From: Isoetes taiwanensis | Lineage: Eukaryota; Streptophyta; Lycopodiopsida; Isoetales; Isoetaceae | Length of the DNA stretch: 64,000 bases | Direction of reading: 5' to 3' | Assembly (NCBI GenBank): GCA_021234155.1 | Contig: JAJEKV010000011.1 | Coordinates: 3,905,069 to 3,969,068, forward strand | In this document: one piece after another, positions 33,594-44,399 of the stretch | Position numbering within the stretch: the first letter of the stretch is position 1 | Layout: each line of letters starts with the position of its first letter | Position numbers and translations under genes: made by a program | The notes under the pieces: generated by a model | Databases searched by the model: none | What the model was told of the DNA's origin: nothing | What the model saw: only the letters and a program-made list of their open reading frames with translations

Positions 33594-34304
33594 GGCTCAG
33601 GATAGTCTTACCCTGGTTTCGGGGATCCCGGAGGAGAAAATACCGGCCTCCGGTATCACCACCAGGGCTCGACGGAATCCGTTTCAGGACCCCTCGTTTC
33701 ACCGTACTGACACACGTGAGGCGGCCTGCAGAAATCTGGGCCGTCCGCCCACGCGACGCATCCGGGCCGTTCGTGGTGTTCCCCGCCTCCGGGATCACCA
33801 TCTTGTGATCCCGGCCTCCGGGATCCCCAAGCCGTGGCCGATAACGGTACCGAAATCAGCCATGGAGATCCCGACCTCCGGGATCACCGTCCATGATGGC
33901 CGATACTTGTACGAAATCGGCCGTGGAGATCCCCCTCCTCGGGATCACCCGTCACAGGAGGTCGTGATTCCCTCCTCGGGATCACCACGCGCCGCGGCTG
34001 ATATCGGCGGTCGATATCAGCAGCGTTATCCGCCTCGGGATCACCACCGTGGGCGTGGGACCATCTTTGCCGTAGGGTTCGATATCTGGTGTGATTCCCT
34101 CCTCGGGATCACCACGCTTTTGGCCCGATATCGGCGGTCGGATATCGTAGCGTTATCGCCTCGGGATCACCCCGTGGGGCCCGTCTCGGCGTTCGATATC
34201 GATGGCGTTATCCCGCCTCGGGATCACCACCGTGGGCGTGGGACCATGCTGTCCGCGGGTTCGATATCGGTGTGATTCCCTCCTCCGGGATCACCACACG
34301 TACT
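33594..34304 (+). repeat. Left terminal inverted repeat of MULE, modular
   Basis: It is about 710 bp and GC-rich, inverted relative to about 38545-39279. It is largely built from units combining CCTCGGGATCACCAC, GATATC-containing segments and GTGTGATTCCCTCC. I count about eleven GGGATCACC-type motifs. The two arms differ by many small indels. Confidence 0.85.
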
Positions 34305-34511
34305 TTATGCATGAAAATCGACGGTGGGGCAGCGGGCGTGGACGGATCGTGCGGCCGGTTTTGAACATGTCAGCCCATGCACGGACCAACCATTAAGACA
34401 CGGACACCTCGGATGCCGGAAACCACCCTCAGGGATCCACATTTGTCTTCGAATTTCTGCGTGGCCGCTTGCATATGCAGACGGATGTTCGAAGCGGCCC
34501 CTGGCAGCTAT

Positions 34512-37212
34512 GGACGATTGGGGGCTGGAGGAGAAGATAGCACAGGTATCTATCTGCTTAAGATTATTTTTAGGAGTTAAGAAACGTATATCTGAGCTCC
34601 CTTTCTCGCCATTCCCAGCTGTGTGCAGAAATACATGTGGAGTCACCCCCTAATGGCATTTTCGACCACAGCAACCTACACTGGTTTCCAGAAGAGCACC
34701 GGGTTCATTCAATGCGAGGGAGGTGGAGAAATGCTTGTGTGGACCTGCTACTTCCCAACAAACCGGGTTGAAGACTTCATTCTTGGAGAGCAAAGAAATT
34801 GTGTGGCACCGTGCAGCTTCTACCTAAGGAGTTCCAATCCCAAGAGGGTGCTAAAGAGGCCAACCAGGGATTCTTATTTAACTATGAAAAGGTATGTATT
34901 TCTAAAACCCTATCCTCTAGTTTACTGTTGTTTTTGTTTCTGTAGTAGAAAACATTGTAGCAGAAGTATATTTATTTCTTAGATGTACATGCACTACTTT
35001 CATGCACTAATTTTGAACACTCAAACTAGGTATTGGTGCACATATGGTCCCCAGGACAAGACTTTGAACACTCACCTGGTTGCTAATGGACCACGTCAAC
35101 CTGGCACACGCAGGAAAAGAATTGAGAGGGGTGAGAGTGTGCGTAGGGGCTGCCAATGCCATTTTACCATTAGGCAACTCTACCTTCTCCCAGAATGCTC
35201 TTAAGTTACTTATTATGGGTTTGAGCATAGAAATCTCCAAGGTGAGCCTTGCCATGGTAAATTTGCTGACGTAGAGAAAGGGATCAGATTCAAGCTAGCA
35301 CCGTGGATCTCTCAGGAATTGAGGGAATGGGTTAGAGAAAAGCTCGTGCATTGGCACACCCACAGTGTTATGAACATGCACGAGGAGAGGTGGAGATTTA
35401 AACTAGATGTTCATGGCAAGGATAGTATGTGTAGGGATGACATGCTGAAGATCCAGGATGTTTACAACATTGAAAAGAGTGTTGTTAGAAACACTTGGAA
35501 GCTACATGAAGACCTTCCCACTAGCATCAACATGTGGGTGCAACAACATCTAGAGTCCGTGTTCTTGTATGAACATGGTGACACGTTCCAATTGGGAGTG
35601 ATGACTCCAATCCAAAGAGAGGCAATGCTGAAGTTTGGAAAGAATAGGGCCATTTGCATGGATGCAACCTTCAAAACTAATGACAAGAGGTACACTACTT
35701 TGTGTTTATTTCCATTCTAGATCTTTTCCATAGTCCATTTAAAATGGCTATAGCATTTCAATTCTAGATCCAATGTGAGCTATTGGTTTCTATTATCCAG
35801 GTACTATCTTTTTACACTCATTGCCTTCGATGACCATTGCAATGGCTTGCCATTGGCATATGTCATAACCAATTCTCAAAAACTAGGGCTATAACTAAGT
35901 GGTTGAAAGCGAAGGATTCATTATGCCCGGATGATCCGGATTGGCACCCTTCTTGCATCATTAATGCGATTTATGCGATCTTTGAGATCAAAGGCGGTAA
36001 AAAATGTAAGTATACTTTCTTGTATACTTTCTTGCCATACTTTCTTGCATACTTTCTAACACTAACACAATGGACTGACATTGTGCACTTGTAGGTCTTC
36101 CCAAACGTGCATGTGCAAATATGCATTTGGCATGTGAGGAGAGCCTGGATTAAGTGGCTAAGCAAAAATGTAAGGAGTAAGGTGCATAGAAATGAAATGT
36201 TCAAGGAGCTAGGGAATATAATGTACAAGGCAGAGGGTCTGTAGGGGACAAACGAGTATGGTCATGAGTACAGGGAAGCTGTTAGGAAAGAAGCTATCAA
36301 GAGATTGGAAGAGTTGGTGAGGAAGTATCCTCAATACCCTAAATTATCGGCCTACATGAGTAAGGAGTGGACTAAGAACATTTGTGAATGGGTATTGGCT
36401 ACAAGAATGTACATGCACTCAAATCAAGAGACCAATGCTGCCATAGAGGCATGGCATGCTGCCCTTAAGTTGCGCCTAGGCATATGTAAACGTGCACTTC
36501 GAGGCAGGAGAATTGACTGGTTGCTCTACATTCTCACTAACAATGTGGAGACACACATGGCTTACATGAGGTAACATTTACATACCACTACCTAGTCTAA
36601 TTTACCTTGCATATTTACCATATTTACCTTGCAAATGATTGATATATAGCTATGTTCTAGGTCTATGAAGGAACATGGATTTGTAGTAAACACTTCACAG
36701 GAACAAATAGTAGAGTGCGCAATTCAGACGAACAAGTCACATTTACCAACTTCGAGGAGGGTGAGGCTGAAGTGCAAACCGAGCGCACTCTTGGAGGGTG
36801 AGGCCCGTATTTTGTTGCTGGAGCACACAAGAATTGGGCATGTTGTGATTGCCCTTGGGGAGCCAAGGGTAATCTATGTAAGCATCAGGTGAAAGTTATG
36901 CAAATGCTTGGCAATTACAGGGATCAAGATCTCTTACAGGTCTTGGGTTCCCAATATGGGACAATAGGTGGGGGCATGGACCACCTGAAGCCATACGAAG
37001 CTGTGCAAGAGAGTTGTGGAGACCAGGGATCCGAGGTGCTTGAGGTAGTACGCCTAGGGGAAGAGTCTCCCTTGCAAACAAGCAGTCAAGTGGACTTGAA
37101 GAAGACTCAGGCATCCTTGGAGGAGGTAATTGCTAGAGTGATGTCTAGGGCTCAAAAAGATCCTAACATTTTAGTTGCAACCGATTCTCTCATGAGGCTA
37201 TTTCGACTTTAG
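34512..37212 (+). pseudogene. MULE transposase with SWIM zinc finger, multi-exon, decayed
   Basis: A likely start at 34512 (MDDWGLEEKIAQ) is followed by exons joined at about 34546/34629, 34892/35030, 35692/35802, 36000/36095 and 36572/36661, all with GT/AG ends. The N-terminal part is Cys-rich (WTCYFP, CVAPCSFYL, YWCTYGP, GCQCHFTI), resembling a FLYWCH/WRKY-like DNA-binding finger. The core has ICMDATFKTN (first catalytic Asp), LIAFDDHCNG, VHVQICIWHVRRAW and QETNAAIEAWHAALK (catalytic Glu). The end has CDCPWGAKGNLCKH, a SWIM finger. The second catalytic Asp region reads CIINAIYAIFEI with no Asp. Frameshifts near 35200, 35877 and 36800 and a stop at 36241 show it is not functional. Transposase would cut and move the element in the nucleus. 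Confidence 0.82.
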
Positions 37213-37429
37213 ACTTGAGAAGATGGATCACATAGCTGGCACAAGCACTAATCTATCAAGTCTACCTGAGCTTACCTTGGAGGTCAATTGTGGTACTAGC
37301 TTGTCACGGCTGAAGCCAGTGATAGAACTTGGAAAACAAAGGGTGAAGAAAGCAAGGAAGAGTTGGAAGGAAGTTGAGATGGAGGCTTCCTGCAAGGCAC
37401 CATGATTCCCAAATTTTAGGACTTGAAAC

Positions 37430-37570
37430 ATGACTGTAATGGTAAAGTGTAATGGTAGTGTAATGTTATGGTAGAGTGTAATGTAATGGAAAACTGTAAT
37501 GGTAATGTAATGGTAAAGTGTAAAGTTATGTAATGGTAAATGTAATGGTAAAGTTTTGTAAATGGTAAAT
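37430..37570. repeat. GTAATGGTAA-type minisatellite
   Basis: Short AT-rich units (TGTAATGGTA, AATGGTAAAG) repeat irregularly about ten times just after the transposase. Confidence 0.85.
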
Positions 37571-37574
37571 GGGC

Positions 37575-37832
37575 TGGTGATCCCGGAGGACGGGATTTAT
37601 TTTTTAATTTTTTTTCGTCCCCTAAGGTACCATGGTTCTAAGGTTATCAATATAATCCCGTCCGCCTGCTGGTGATTCCGGAGGATGGGATCACGTGTGG
37701 TGATCCCCACCTCCGGGATCACCAGCAGGCGGACGGGATTATTTTTTAATTCTTTTTCGCCCCCTAAGGTACCATGGTTCTAAGGTTATCAATTTAATCC
37801 CGTCCGCCTGCTGGTGATCCCGGAGGATGGCC
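37575..37832. repeat. Duplicated block with GGTGATCCCGGAGG motifs
   Basis: Two direct copies (about 37592-37690 and 37731-37830) each contain CCCTAAGGTACCATGG and TCCCGTCCGCCTGCTGGTGAT. They bring the TIR motif GGTGATCCCGGAGG into the element's interior, beside an inverted CCTCCGGGATCACC. Confidence 0.8.
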
Positions 37833-38520
37833 TCCTCTGCATCCCCGCTGCCCTTTGTGGCACCAAGTTCTCCATTTTCTTGATCCCCTGCCTCCTCCTC
37901 CCATCGACCGCCTGATCCGAACCCTCTCGGAAATGGGGAAACCTTCTTTGGTGAAACCCTTTGGCTCGGCCTCGCCCTTAATTTCTTTTTGTTAGGATTG
38001 AACCTCTTGGTCAGATCCAACCTCTTTCAAGCAATCCGGCATCTTCCAGGCCGAGTTTTCTTCTAATGCACCATTCCAGTTCTCGTTAATAGACGTGTTT
38101 AAGCTGATTTCCAGGTTAATCGACTCCTCCATCTGTAAAAAAAATGTGAAGGCTTAAAATAAGCTTTGAATACAAAAAAGCGAGTTCCCGATGGCGGCTC
38201 TTTTTATTACCTTAAACTAATCGGGCCGAGTCAAGCGCGTGACGAAGACTGCGAGATTCGGCGACAAAATGGCCCTTTTCCGTTGAGCGGCCGGAAGGGC
38301 AAAGGATCTTTGGCGACAAATGTCGGACTTAGCCATCGCCGAATGAATTCCCTTCCTCAGGAATCCCCACCGCCCACGCATGGCGTCTCCCTAGTCGTCA
38401 AATACGGACCGTTCTGCCAGTTTCCCGCCCTCCGGAATCACGTTCATTGCATAGCCGCATCACGGTGTTTAATCCCGTATTTAATCCGTCGTTCAAACGA
38501 GGGGCCTTGATGTGTCCACG
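37833..38520. other. MULE interior, no gene recognised
   Basis: A 93-codon minus-strand frame (38020-37739) is rich in Lys, Arg and Gly and has no recognisable domain. It could be a captured fragment, but nothing supports that. Confidence 0.4.
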
Positions 38521-38544
38521 GGCCTCGGATATATCGGCGTCGCG

Positions 38545-39279
38545 GTGGTGATCCCGAGGAGGGAATCACACCGGATATCGAACCCGATGGTCCCATCGCC
38601 CGGTGGTGATCCCGAGGCGGGGATAACGCGCCGAGCATCGAACGCCGATATCGGCCCCACGTGGTGATCCGGGGCGGGGATAACCCGCCGATATCGGACC
38701 GCCAATATCAGCCGCGGTGTGGTGATCCGGAGGAGGGAATCACACCGATATCGAACCCGCAAAGCATGGTCCCACGCCCATGGTGGTGATCCTGAGGCGG
38801 GATAACGCGCCGATATCGACCGCCGATATCGCCCCACGGTGGTGATCCCGGAGGCGGGATAACGGGCTGATATCGGACCGCCGATACCAATGCCGTGTGT
38901 GGTGATCCCGAGGAGGGAATCACGACTCTCCCCAGATCGGGGATCCCGAGGAGGGGATCTCCACTTTCGATTTCGCACCGCTATCGACCACCGCGATGAC
39001 GGTGGATCCCTCGAGGCCGGATCTCCATGGCTGATTTCGTACCGCTATCGCCACGCTTGGGATCTTGAGGCCGGATCACAAGATGGTGATCCCGGAGGAT
39101 GGGAACACCACGGACGCCCGGCAAGGCTGCGGCTGACGCCCAGATTTCAGGCAGCCACGTGGTGTCAAGACGGCGGAAACGGGGGTCCGAACGGATTCCG
39201 CCGAGCCCTGGTAGTGATACCGGAGGCCGGTATTTTCTCCTCCGGGATCCCCGAAACCAGGGTAAGACTATCCTGAGCC
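38545..39279 (-). repeat. Right terminal inverted repeat of MULE, modular
   Basis: Inverted counterpart of 33594-34304. It is built from the same GGTGATCC(C)GAGG, GGGATAACG(C)GCCGATATCG and GGGAATCACAC units, and is followed by the 9-bp duplication. Confidence 0.85.
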
Positions 39280-39288
39280 CCCTTCTTT

Positions 39289-39632
39289 CCTAGAGGGCTA
39301 TCTCAGCGGAATCCTTGATTAAAAACGTGTGGAGTTAAGGAAGCCTCCCCTGCAAGTCCTAGGTGATTCTATCCCGTAGAATAACCCACGGTGATGATCG
39401 TGCCACGACCCATAACCAGGGTAACTTTATTGCGTTCCCTAGATAGGAGTGAAGAATTTCAAGATACAGCAGCCGGTTTGGGGTTGCTTAATGCCGAAAC
39501 TGGTACAATAGCTTGCACAATAGCATCTAGGTTGAGCTCAATTCTGGTTGCTCAATTTTGCGAGCAGGACCTACTTATTAAACCTTCAGAACCTTCAGAT
39601 AGCCTAGCAGACATTTGCCAATGATGCTTATC
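39289..39632. other. Intergenic stretch
   Basis: No gene or repeat recognised between the MULE and the 81-bp tandem repeat. Confidence 0.5.
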
Positions 39633-39875
39633 ATGAACAACATTTTTATGCTCAATAATATCACATTATTACGCTCCCATAATAAGCGTGAATCATTTGC
39701 CAGATACATCAAAATGAACAACATTTTTATGCTCAATAATATCACATTATTACGCTCCCATAATAAGCGTGAATCATTTGCCAGATACATCAAAATGAAC
39801 AACATTTTTATGCTCAATAATATCACATTATTACGCTCCCATAATAAGCGTGAATCATTTGCCAGATACATCAAA
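39633..39875 (+). repeat. Three identical 81-bp tandem repeats
   Basis: Units at 39633-39713, 39714-39794 and 39795-39875 are identical base for base. Because 81 is a multiple of three, the plus frame (39615-39974, 119 codons) and the opposite minus frame both stay open through them. The repeated plus-strand peptide starts MNNIFMLNNITLL. Each unit contains the small inverted pair ACGCT/AGCGT. I recognise no protein family, and the open frames may simply follow from the unit length. Confidence 0.9.
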
Positions 39876-39975
39876 ATGAATAGAAGGATTTCAAAAGTGA
39901 TCACAAGGAGAGGCATAGGTTCAGGTTTTGGGCCTCATTGTTTTAAGTCTATACTAAAGGCATATTTTCATTAGT

Positions 39976-40555
39976 CATTGCAATTTCACAACCGAATTTC
40001 TAACTCAATACATTGTTAGATGTTAATCCCCCTTGCTCCTCAGCATTCACATGTTGTGGATTCTGTTCACTTTGAGAGTGATCCATAGAAACATCAACTT
40101 GAGTGCCTTGGATATTACCTCATTGAATGGCTTTATTTCTGGATAGATCAATAATTAGGTTATCATTGACGAAGTTGATTCCCTTTTTATCGAATGAGTA
40201 GCAACTCTGATAACTTCGATTCAGGACCAAGCCACTCCGGCAAGTTTTAAAAAAAATTCTAAGAGCATATTAGGTGATAATATATTGAACTTATAAATTT
40301 GATATACAACTTTTTGATGGCATTACATTTTGACCTATGTCTGGGTGAGGCAACCTATGGTCTTGCACAACATACTCCTAAACTCGTGCCCCAACAACTG
40401 TCATATAAAACATTAGCTAACATAGAGAACAATTAATTTAAAAGTGCCTAGTTAATGTTTGCAATCGCTCAAATTAGAATGGATTTCGAACATCCATACT
40501 TACTTATGTTAGGCCTAATTACTACAATTCAAACCAGTAATGAGTCGGTTGGGAA
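39976..40555. other. Intergenic stretch, nothing recognised
   Basis: It is AT-rich, with no open frame of note and no recognised repeat. Confidence 0.5.
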
Positions 40556-40556
40556 G

Positions 40557-40604
40557 AGAAATGTTCGCGGCGGCCTTGGCCGCCGCGATAAATTTCTTGT
40601 AATA
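40557..40604. repeat. Perfect GC hairpin at CACTA-like terminus
   Basis: CGCGGCGGCC (40566-40575) and GGCCGCCGCG (40578-40587) form a perfect 10-bp stem with a 2-base loop, extended by AGAAAT/ATTTCT. The right side reads GATAAATTTCTTGTAATA, the inverse of the CACTA-like end at 25620. Confidence 0.7.
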
Positions 40605-40779
40605 TATAATGATGTAAATTGCACTTACCCCATAGTACCATATTGAGTTTTGTATAGTTGATTAAATCCTCATTGTATCCAAGGCTTTCTTTCCAACAAC
40701 TGGAGGTGTGGGTAAATTTTTACAAATGACATAGTTTACCCTTTAAGTCCAAGGATGTGTAGTTGCATGTGTCTTCATT

Positions 40780-41515
40780 ATCTACATCCAATACCAAAAT
40801 GCTTGTTATACTTCTTATGCATAGTCTACACCTAAATCTCCTCTGTTTAGTCGACCTATGATAGGGGCAATATAATGGATCTTTCTAATGCGCCAATCAA
40901 GGAAATCCCAGTGCATCCAATACCAAAATGCTTGTAGTCCACCCCTATGTAGTCCACCTATGATAGGGGCAATATAATGGACCTTTCTAATGCCCCAATC
41001 AAAGAAATCTCAGTCTACCACAGATGTCATGACCCATTCTCATTTGTAAGGATAGAGTTACAACATGAGATCCGCACATAAAACTAATGTTTAGCCTCCA
41101 AGATTGTGCATCCAATTCCAAAATGAATGTTACAATGTCATAATTTTTCTACATAGTGTACATTTAAATGTCCCCTCTTAGTCCACCTATTGGTATGAAG
41201 AATGTAGTTGTCTGATATAGCTCGATGCAAGCATTGCCATGCAAAAGTTTGGATTTTTTTGTTGGGCATATGGTCTCCAATTTTTTCTAACAGCAAAAGC
41301 ACAAAATTTTGAGAGACTTCCATTTTGAAAGGGTAGGGAATAGCAGCTAAGTCATTAATAATAGCTGCATAAGTCTTGTTAACCTTGTAATAAGCTCTAT
41401 CTTCCAGTTTGCCTGAGTGCCATAGAAAGTATATCTGAACAAAATGAAATATGTTTCTTTTGTGCTTGGAGTGCATGCCGTTGGTGCAAATATTCTCGTA
41501 AAATGGTTTGTGCAT
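40780..41515 (-). pseudogene. LINE zf-RVT domain remnant with duplicated 3' part
   Basis: The minus-strand frame 41515-41138 has KIQTFAWQCLHRAISDNYILHTNRW. This resembles the Cys/His domain downstream of plant LINE reverse transcriptases (F.W...H..LPTN..L..R). Its 3' part recurs twice more at about 40781-40905 and 40918-41030 (CCTATGATAGGGGCAATATAATGGA). The fragment was therefore locally duplicated and is far from functional. Confidence 0.5.
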
Positions 41516-42330
41516 TTCCAGTCTGTAAAATAGTTGATATTTTTGCTTTTACATATTACCAGGATGTGACCTACTTGCCTGCATTTGAAATGGGACTTGT
41601 TGTATAATAATGATTTGTTCTGAAATCTATCATTTATCTTGAAGTCCTATATACCAAAAGAAATCCATTGAACCTTTGACAAACTATTGATTAGACCATC
41701 TCGGAAAACATGCACTAGCTAATATTTACAAGTATTCTTCATTATCCTTAGAATATGACCAAAGACCAAAGGCAGAACCATAGGAAAAAAGTGAAAAAAG
41801 CTCCTTGGCTAGTTCTTGGAACCCAAAAAGAAACACCAAAAACAATAGACTCAAGAACATTTCTCCTAGTGCACATATTTCAACCTAGTGTATACCCCTT
41901 GAGCAATCCAAAAATGTGGAATGGAATCTATAGAGGCACAGAAAGAAGTTAGCAAATTTTGTTCTTTAATCCGGTTTCACTGTTATCTCGTGGGAAAATA
42001 AAAACGGAAAATGAAATCAATGATCCCAAATAGAATACATTTTCGTAAACTGATAAAAACATATGAATACATACACTCGTAGATCATATTCATAAAGGCA
42101 AGCATAGAATTTTCTTAGATGCTACTTTCAAATGTTAAAAAGTTTTGGTCGGCGAATACTTAATACGTTGAAATTGTCAACAAGTTGATGGCGAAGCAGC
42201 TGTGTAGAAAATGATCAGCTGTGTGGGCAAATTAACTGCTTCAAATTCGAATGTAGTGCCGTAAAGTTTTAGTTTTCCGAATCGGCCTATTTTTGGGTTG
42301 CCCCTAGGGGGGCAAACCCTTGTTTATGTG
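41516..42330. other. Intergenic stretch, nothing recognised
   Basis: No motif-bearing frame and no recognisable repeat. Confidence 0.5.
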
Positions 42331-42337
42331 GGTTTGT

Positions 42338-42379
42338 AGCATATCCTGGGTATATGCTAGAATATACCCAGGATATGCT
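42338..42379. repeat. Perfect 18-bp hairpin
   Basis: AGCATATCCTGGGTATAT (42338-42355) and its exact reverse complement (42362-42379) are separated by GCTAGA. A shorter GCCCCTAGGGGGGC palindrome lies about 40 bp upstream. It may be a foldback element. Confidence 0.85.
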
Positions 42380-43057
42380 GGTGACTGCTAAAAACCCATT
42401 ATTTCCTGTAAATTGGCGGTCACCTGCGTTCTCGATTCCGGATGTTCCAACCGGGTAACTGGCATGGCAGACCCAAGCTCCAACTGATGAATAAGAACGC
42501 TCGAGTACCCTGGCATTTGGACGACTTACATCCTCATAAATAAGTTTTCTTGAAGAGGGATTTAGGAGATTTGATGTTTTTTATTTTCCATTCTTGTAAT
42601 TCGGTGGGGTCTTAAATGGTCTTTTTTGTTGCAAAATGGTTTGATGACTTGCAGCTGGGATGGACAGATCAAGTTGTGGAATAATGCGACCACGACAAGC
42701 ATGAAGAGGTAATGGCACGATTCTTTGCATTCTATGTTGAGAAATTTAAAGGTTTGTGGCATTTGAGCATAAAAATCGTAGAAAATAGCCTTGCAATATG
42801 TCCAAGGGTTAAAAGGGTTCGGATATAGCAATTTTGTCCAGAGCTTGATTTCCATCCATGTATGTTGAGTGCCTTTGTTTCTGGTTTTTTCCTTCAAGTA
42901 TTCTTCATATCTGAGCAACATTCGACATACATTGTATCTCCATACTTGCAAAACACATCCATTTACTGCCTACCTAACTCAGAGGGTGGAGTTACATTGT
43001 TTGATTTTGAGACATGCTACAAAATGCTTATTCTCATTATGTCAATTTCATTTGCAG

Positions 43058-43172
43058 GTCTCTTATCTTGGAGTGTAAATAATCACTATCTTCTCACTCG
43101 CAATGATAACATGCCAATGGCACTTTGGATATGGGACATTTCCAGGTTGGAGCTCGCTGCAATTTTGTCCAG
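43058..43172 (+). pseudogene. WRAP73/WDR8-like WD-repeat protein, isolated exon
   Basis: After an acceptor (TCATTTGCAG) the frame reads LLSWSVNNHYLLTRNDNMP and ALWIWDISRLELAAIL. This matches the second beta-propeller of WDR8/WRAP73, a WD40 protein of microtubule-organising centres. The expected continuation (QKDPI.) is found at 48043. The donor is degenerate (CAGGG in place of CAGGT). It is probably a pseudogene exon, separated from the next by inserted fragments. Confidence 0.75.
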
Positions 43173-43937
43173 GGCCTGCAACAATAAATTTCTTAGATGG
43201 GTCAAACTAAGCTCCGAAATAAGTGATGCAGCCGAAGCTACTTGCAAAAGTGAAGTTGGCTCGGGGGTTTGTTACAATGATTTTGCTTATCCTATGTCGT
43301 GCTGGGTATTTTATTCCATTGCCTGGGTTTGATCAGAATCTGATGCCCAAGGAATACCTGTCTTCAGTTCTGGAAAAATAGGTATAGCATAGGAATTTAG
43401 CGAGCATATCGAGGAAGGCAAAATTGGCTCAATGCATGATGAAAGCTCAGGTGGATGTTATAATGGATAGTGAGGTTTCTGATCATGAGATAGTACCCAA
43501 CAGAGGGGTAGAGTATACTGAAGAGTTACTAGCCAATGGAGAGTTGTCGTATAACAAGGCATACGAGCCCATTGTTTGCTTTGAACACCAGCTTCCAGTC
43601 ATGAGGTGCAGTTGAATGTGCAGAATCAGGAAATCTATGCTTGCATTTGTTGTGGTTATCCCCAAAAAAAGGAAAGGCTTTTGTTGATTTACCAAATGAT
43701 TGTTACACATTCTCTAGAATCAAAGACATTACTTCACCTTCGAGGAAGGAATATAGATGGTTCTTCTAGTTACGTTAAACCTCGTCAGATTATTCCTTGT
43801 ACCGCGTCGCCCCTCTTGGATCTAATGTTGATGCAATGCACGAGGATCCAAGTGGCTCAAGTGTTGGCGTTGTTGGTTAAGCCTCCAAGCGGTCTTGAGC
43901 AAGTTGTTACGCCTTCGTGTAGTGGCCTCCAAGATCT

Positions 43938-44399
43938 TTGTTGGCTAAGCGGCTCAAGGACACGTATTTTTCTGTAGATGTTGTCCTCGTTATAGGAGTT
44001 AGTGATAGCTTGTGCAAGCTTAAGGATCTTTGTGCAAAGTTGAATGCCAATGGCTTAGCAGAGGTGAAAGGCAAGGGAAAAGGGAAAGCAAGGACAATTC
44101 CTTTATCTCCTTCATGTGATGAGCATATAATTAGTGTGATATCTGATATACTTACTGAGCTGGGAAATGGTGATGGAGTATCTACATTTGAATTCGTTGG
44201 AAGTGGAGTTGTGGATGCACTTTTGAAGTTTCTCTCTTGTGGTGGTGTATCTAAAGGCAATGCATCAGAAAATGCTACGTTCAGGTTACGGCACCAAGTC
44301 CCGAGAAGGTTCAAATGCTTTTTGGAGCTGTCTCTTCCGCATCCAGCAGGGGCGCAATTTGTAGTCGCAGATATAGGTACTAGTTCTAAGTCACTCTAG
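43938..44399 (+). pseudogene. UPL3/UPL4-type HECT E3 ligase fragment
   Basis: The 153-residue frame has RLKDTYFS, LKDLCAKLNANGLAEVKGKGKGKA and GDGVSTFEFVGSGVVDALLKFLSCG. These match the mid-region of plant UPL3/UPL4 (KAKTUS) ubiquitin ligases. The armadillo-like N-terminus and the catalytic HECT domain are absent. The frame starts and stops without matching flanks, so it is a captured or leftover exon. Confidence 0.8.

Larger units (their letters stand above)
33594..39279 (+). mobile_element. Complete MULE (Mutator-like element) with long TIRs
   Basis: The element is 5686 bp. CCCTTCTTT, a perfect 9-bp target duplication, flanks it (33585-33593 and 39280-39288), the length expected for Mutator-like elements. 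The ends are inverted repeats beginning GGCTCAGGATAGTC. The plus strand carries a degenerate multi-exon transposase at about 34512-37212. Confidence 0.93.

Noticed and set aside
33436-34275. 279-codon plus-strand frame
   Set aside because: It lies across the MULE terminal repeat, with repetitive PPRDHH-type peptide from the GGGATCACC units; it is a by-product of GC-rich repeats.
38493-38978. 161-codon minus-strand frame
   Set aside because: Same repetitive translation from the right MULE terminal repeat.
39578-39916. 112-codon minus-strand repeat protein
   Set aside because: Shadow of the 81-bp tandem repeat; no motif and no independent support.
42562-42951. 129-codon minus-strand frame
   Set aside because: No recognisable domain; it opposes the region before the WRAP73 exon and has no start context.
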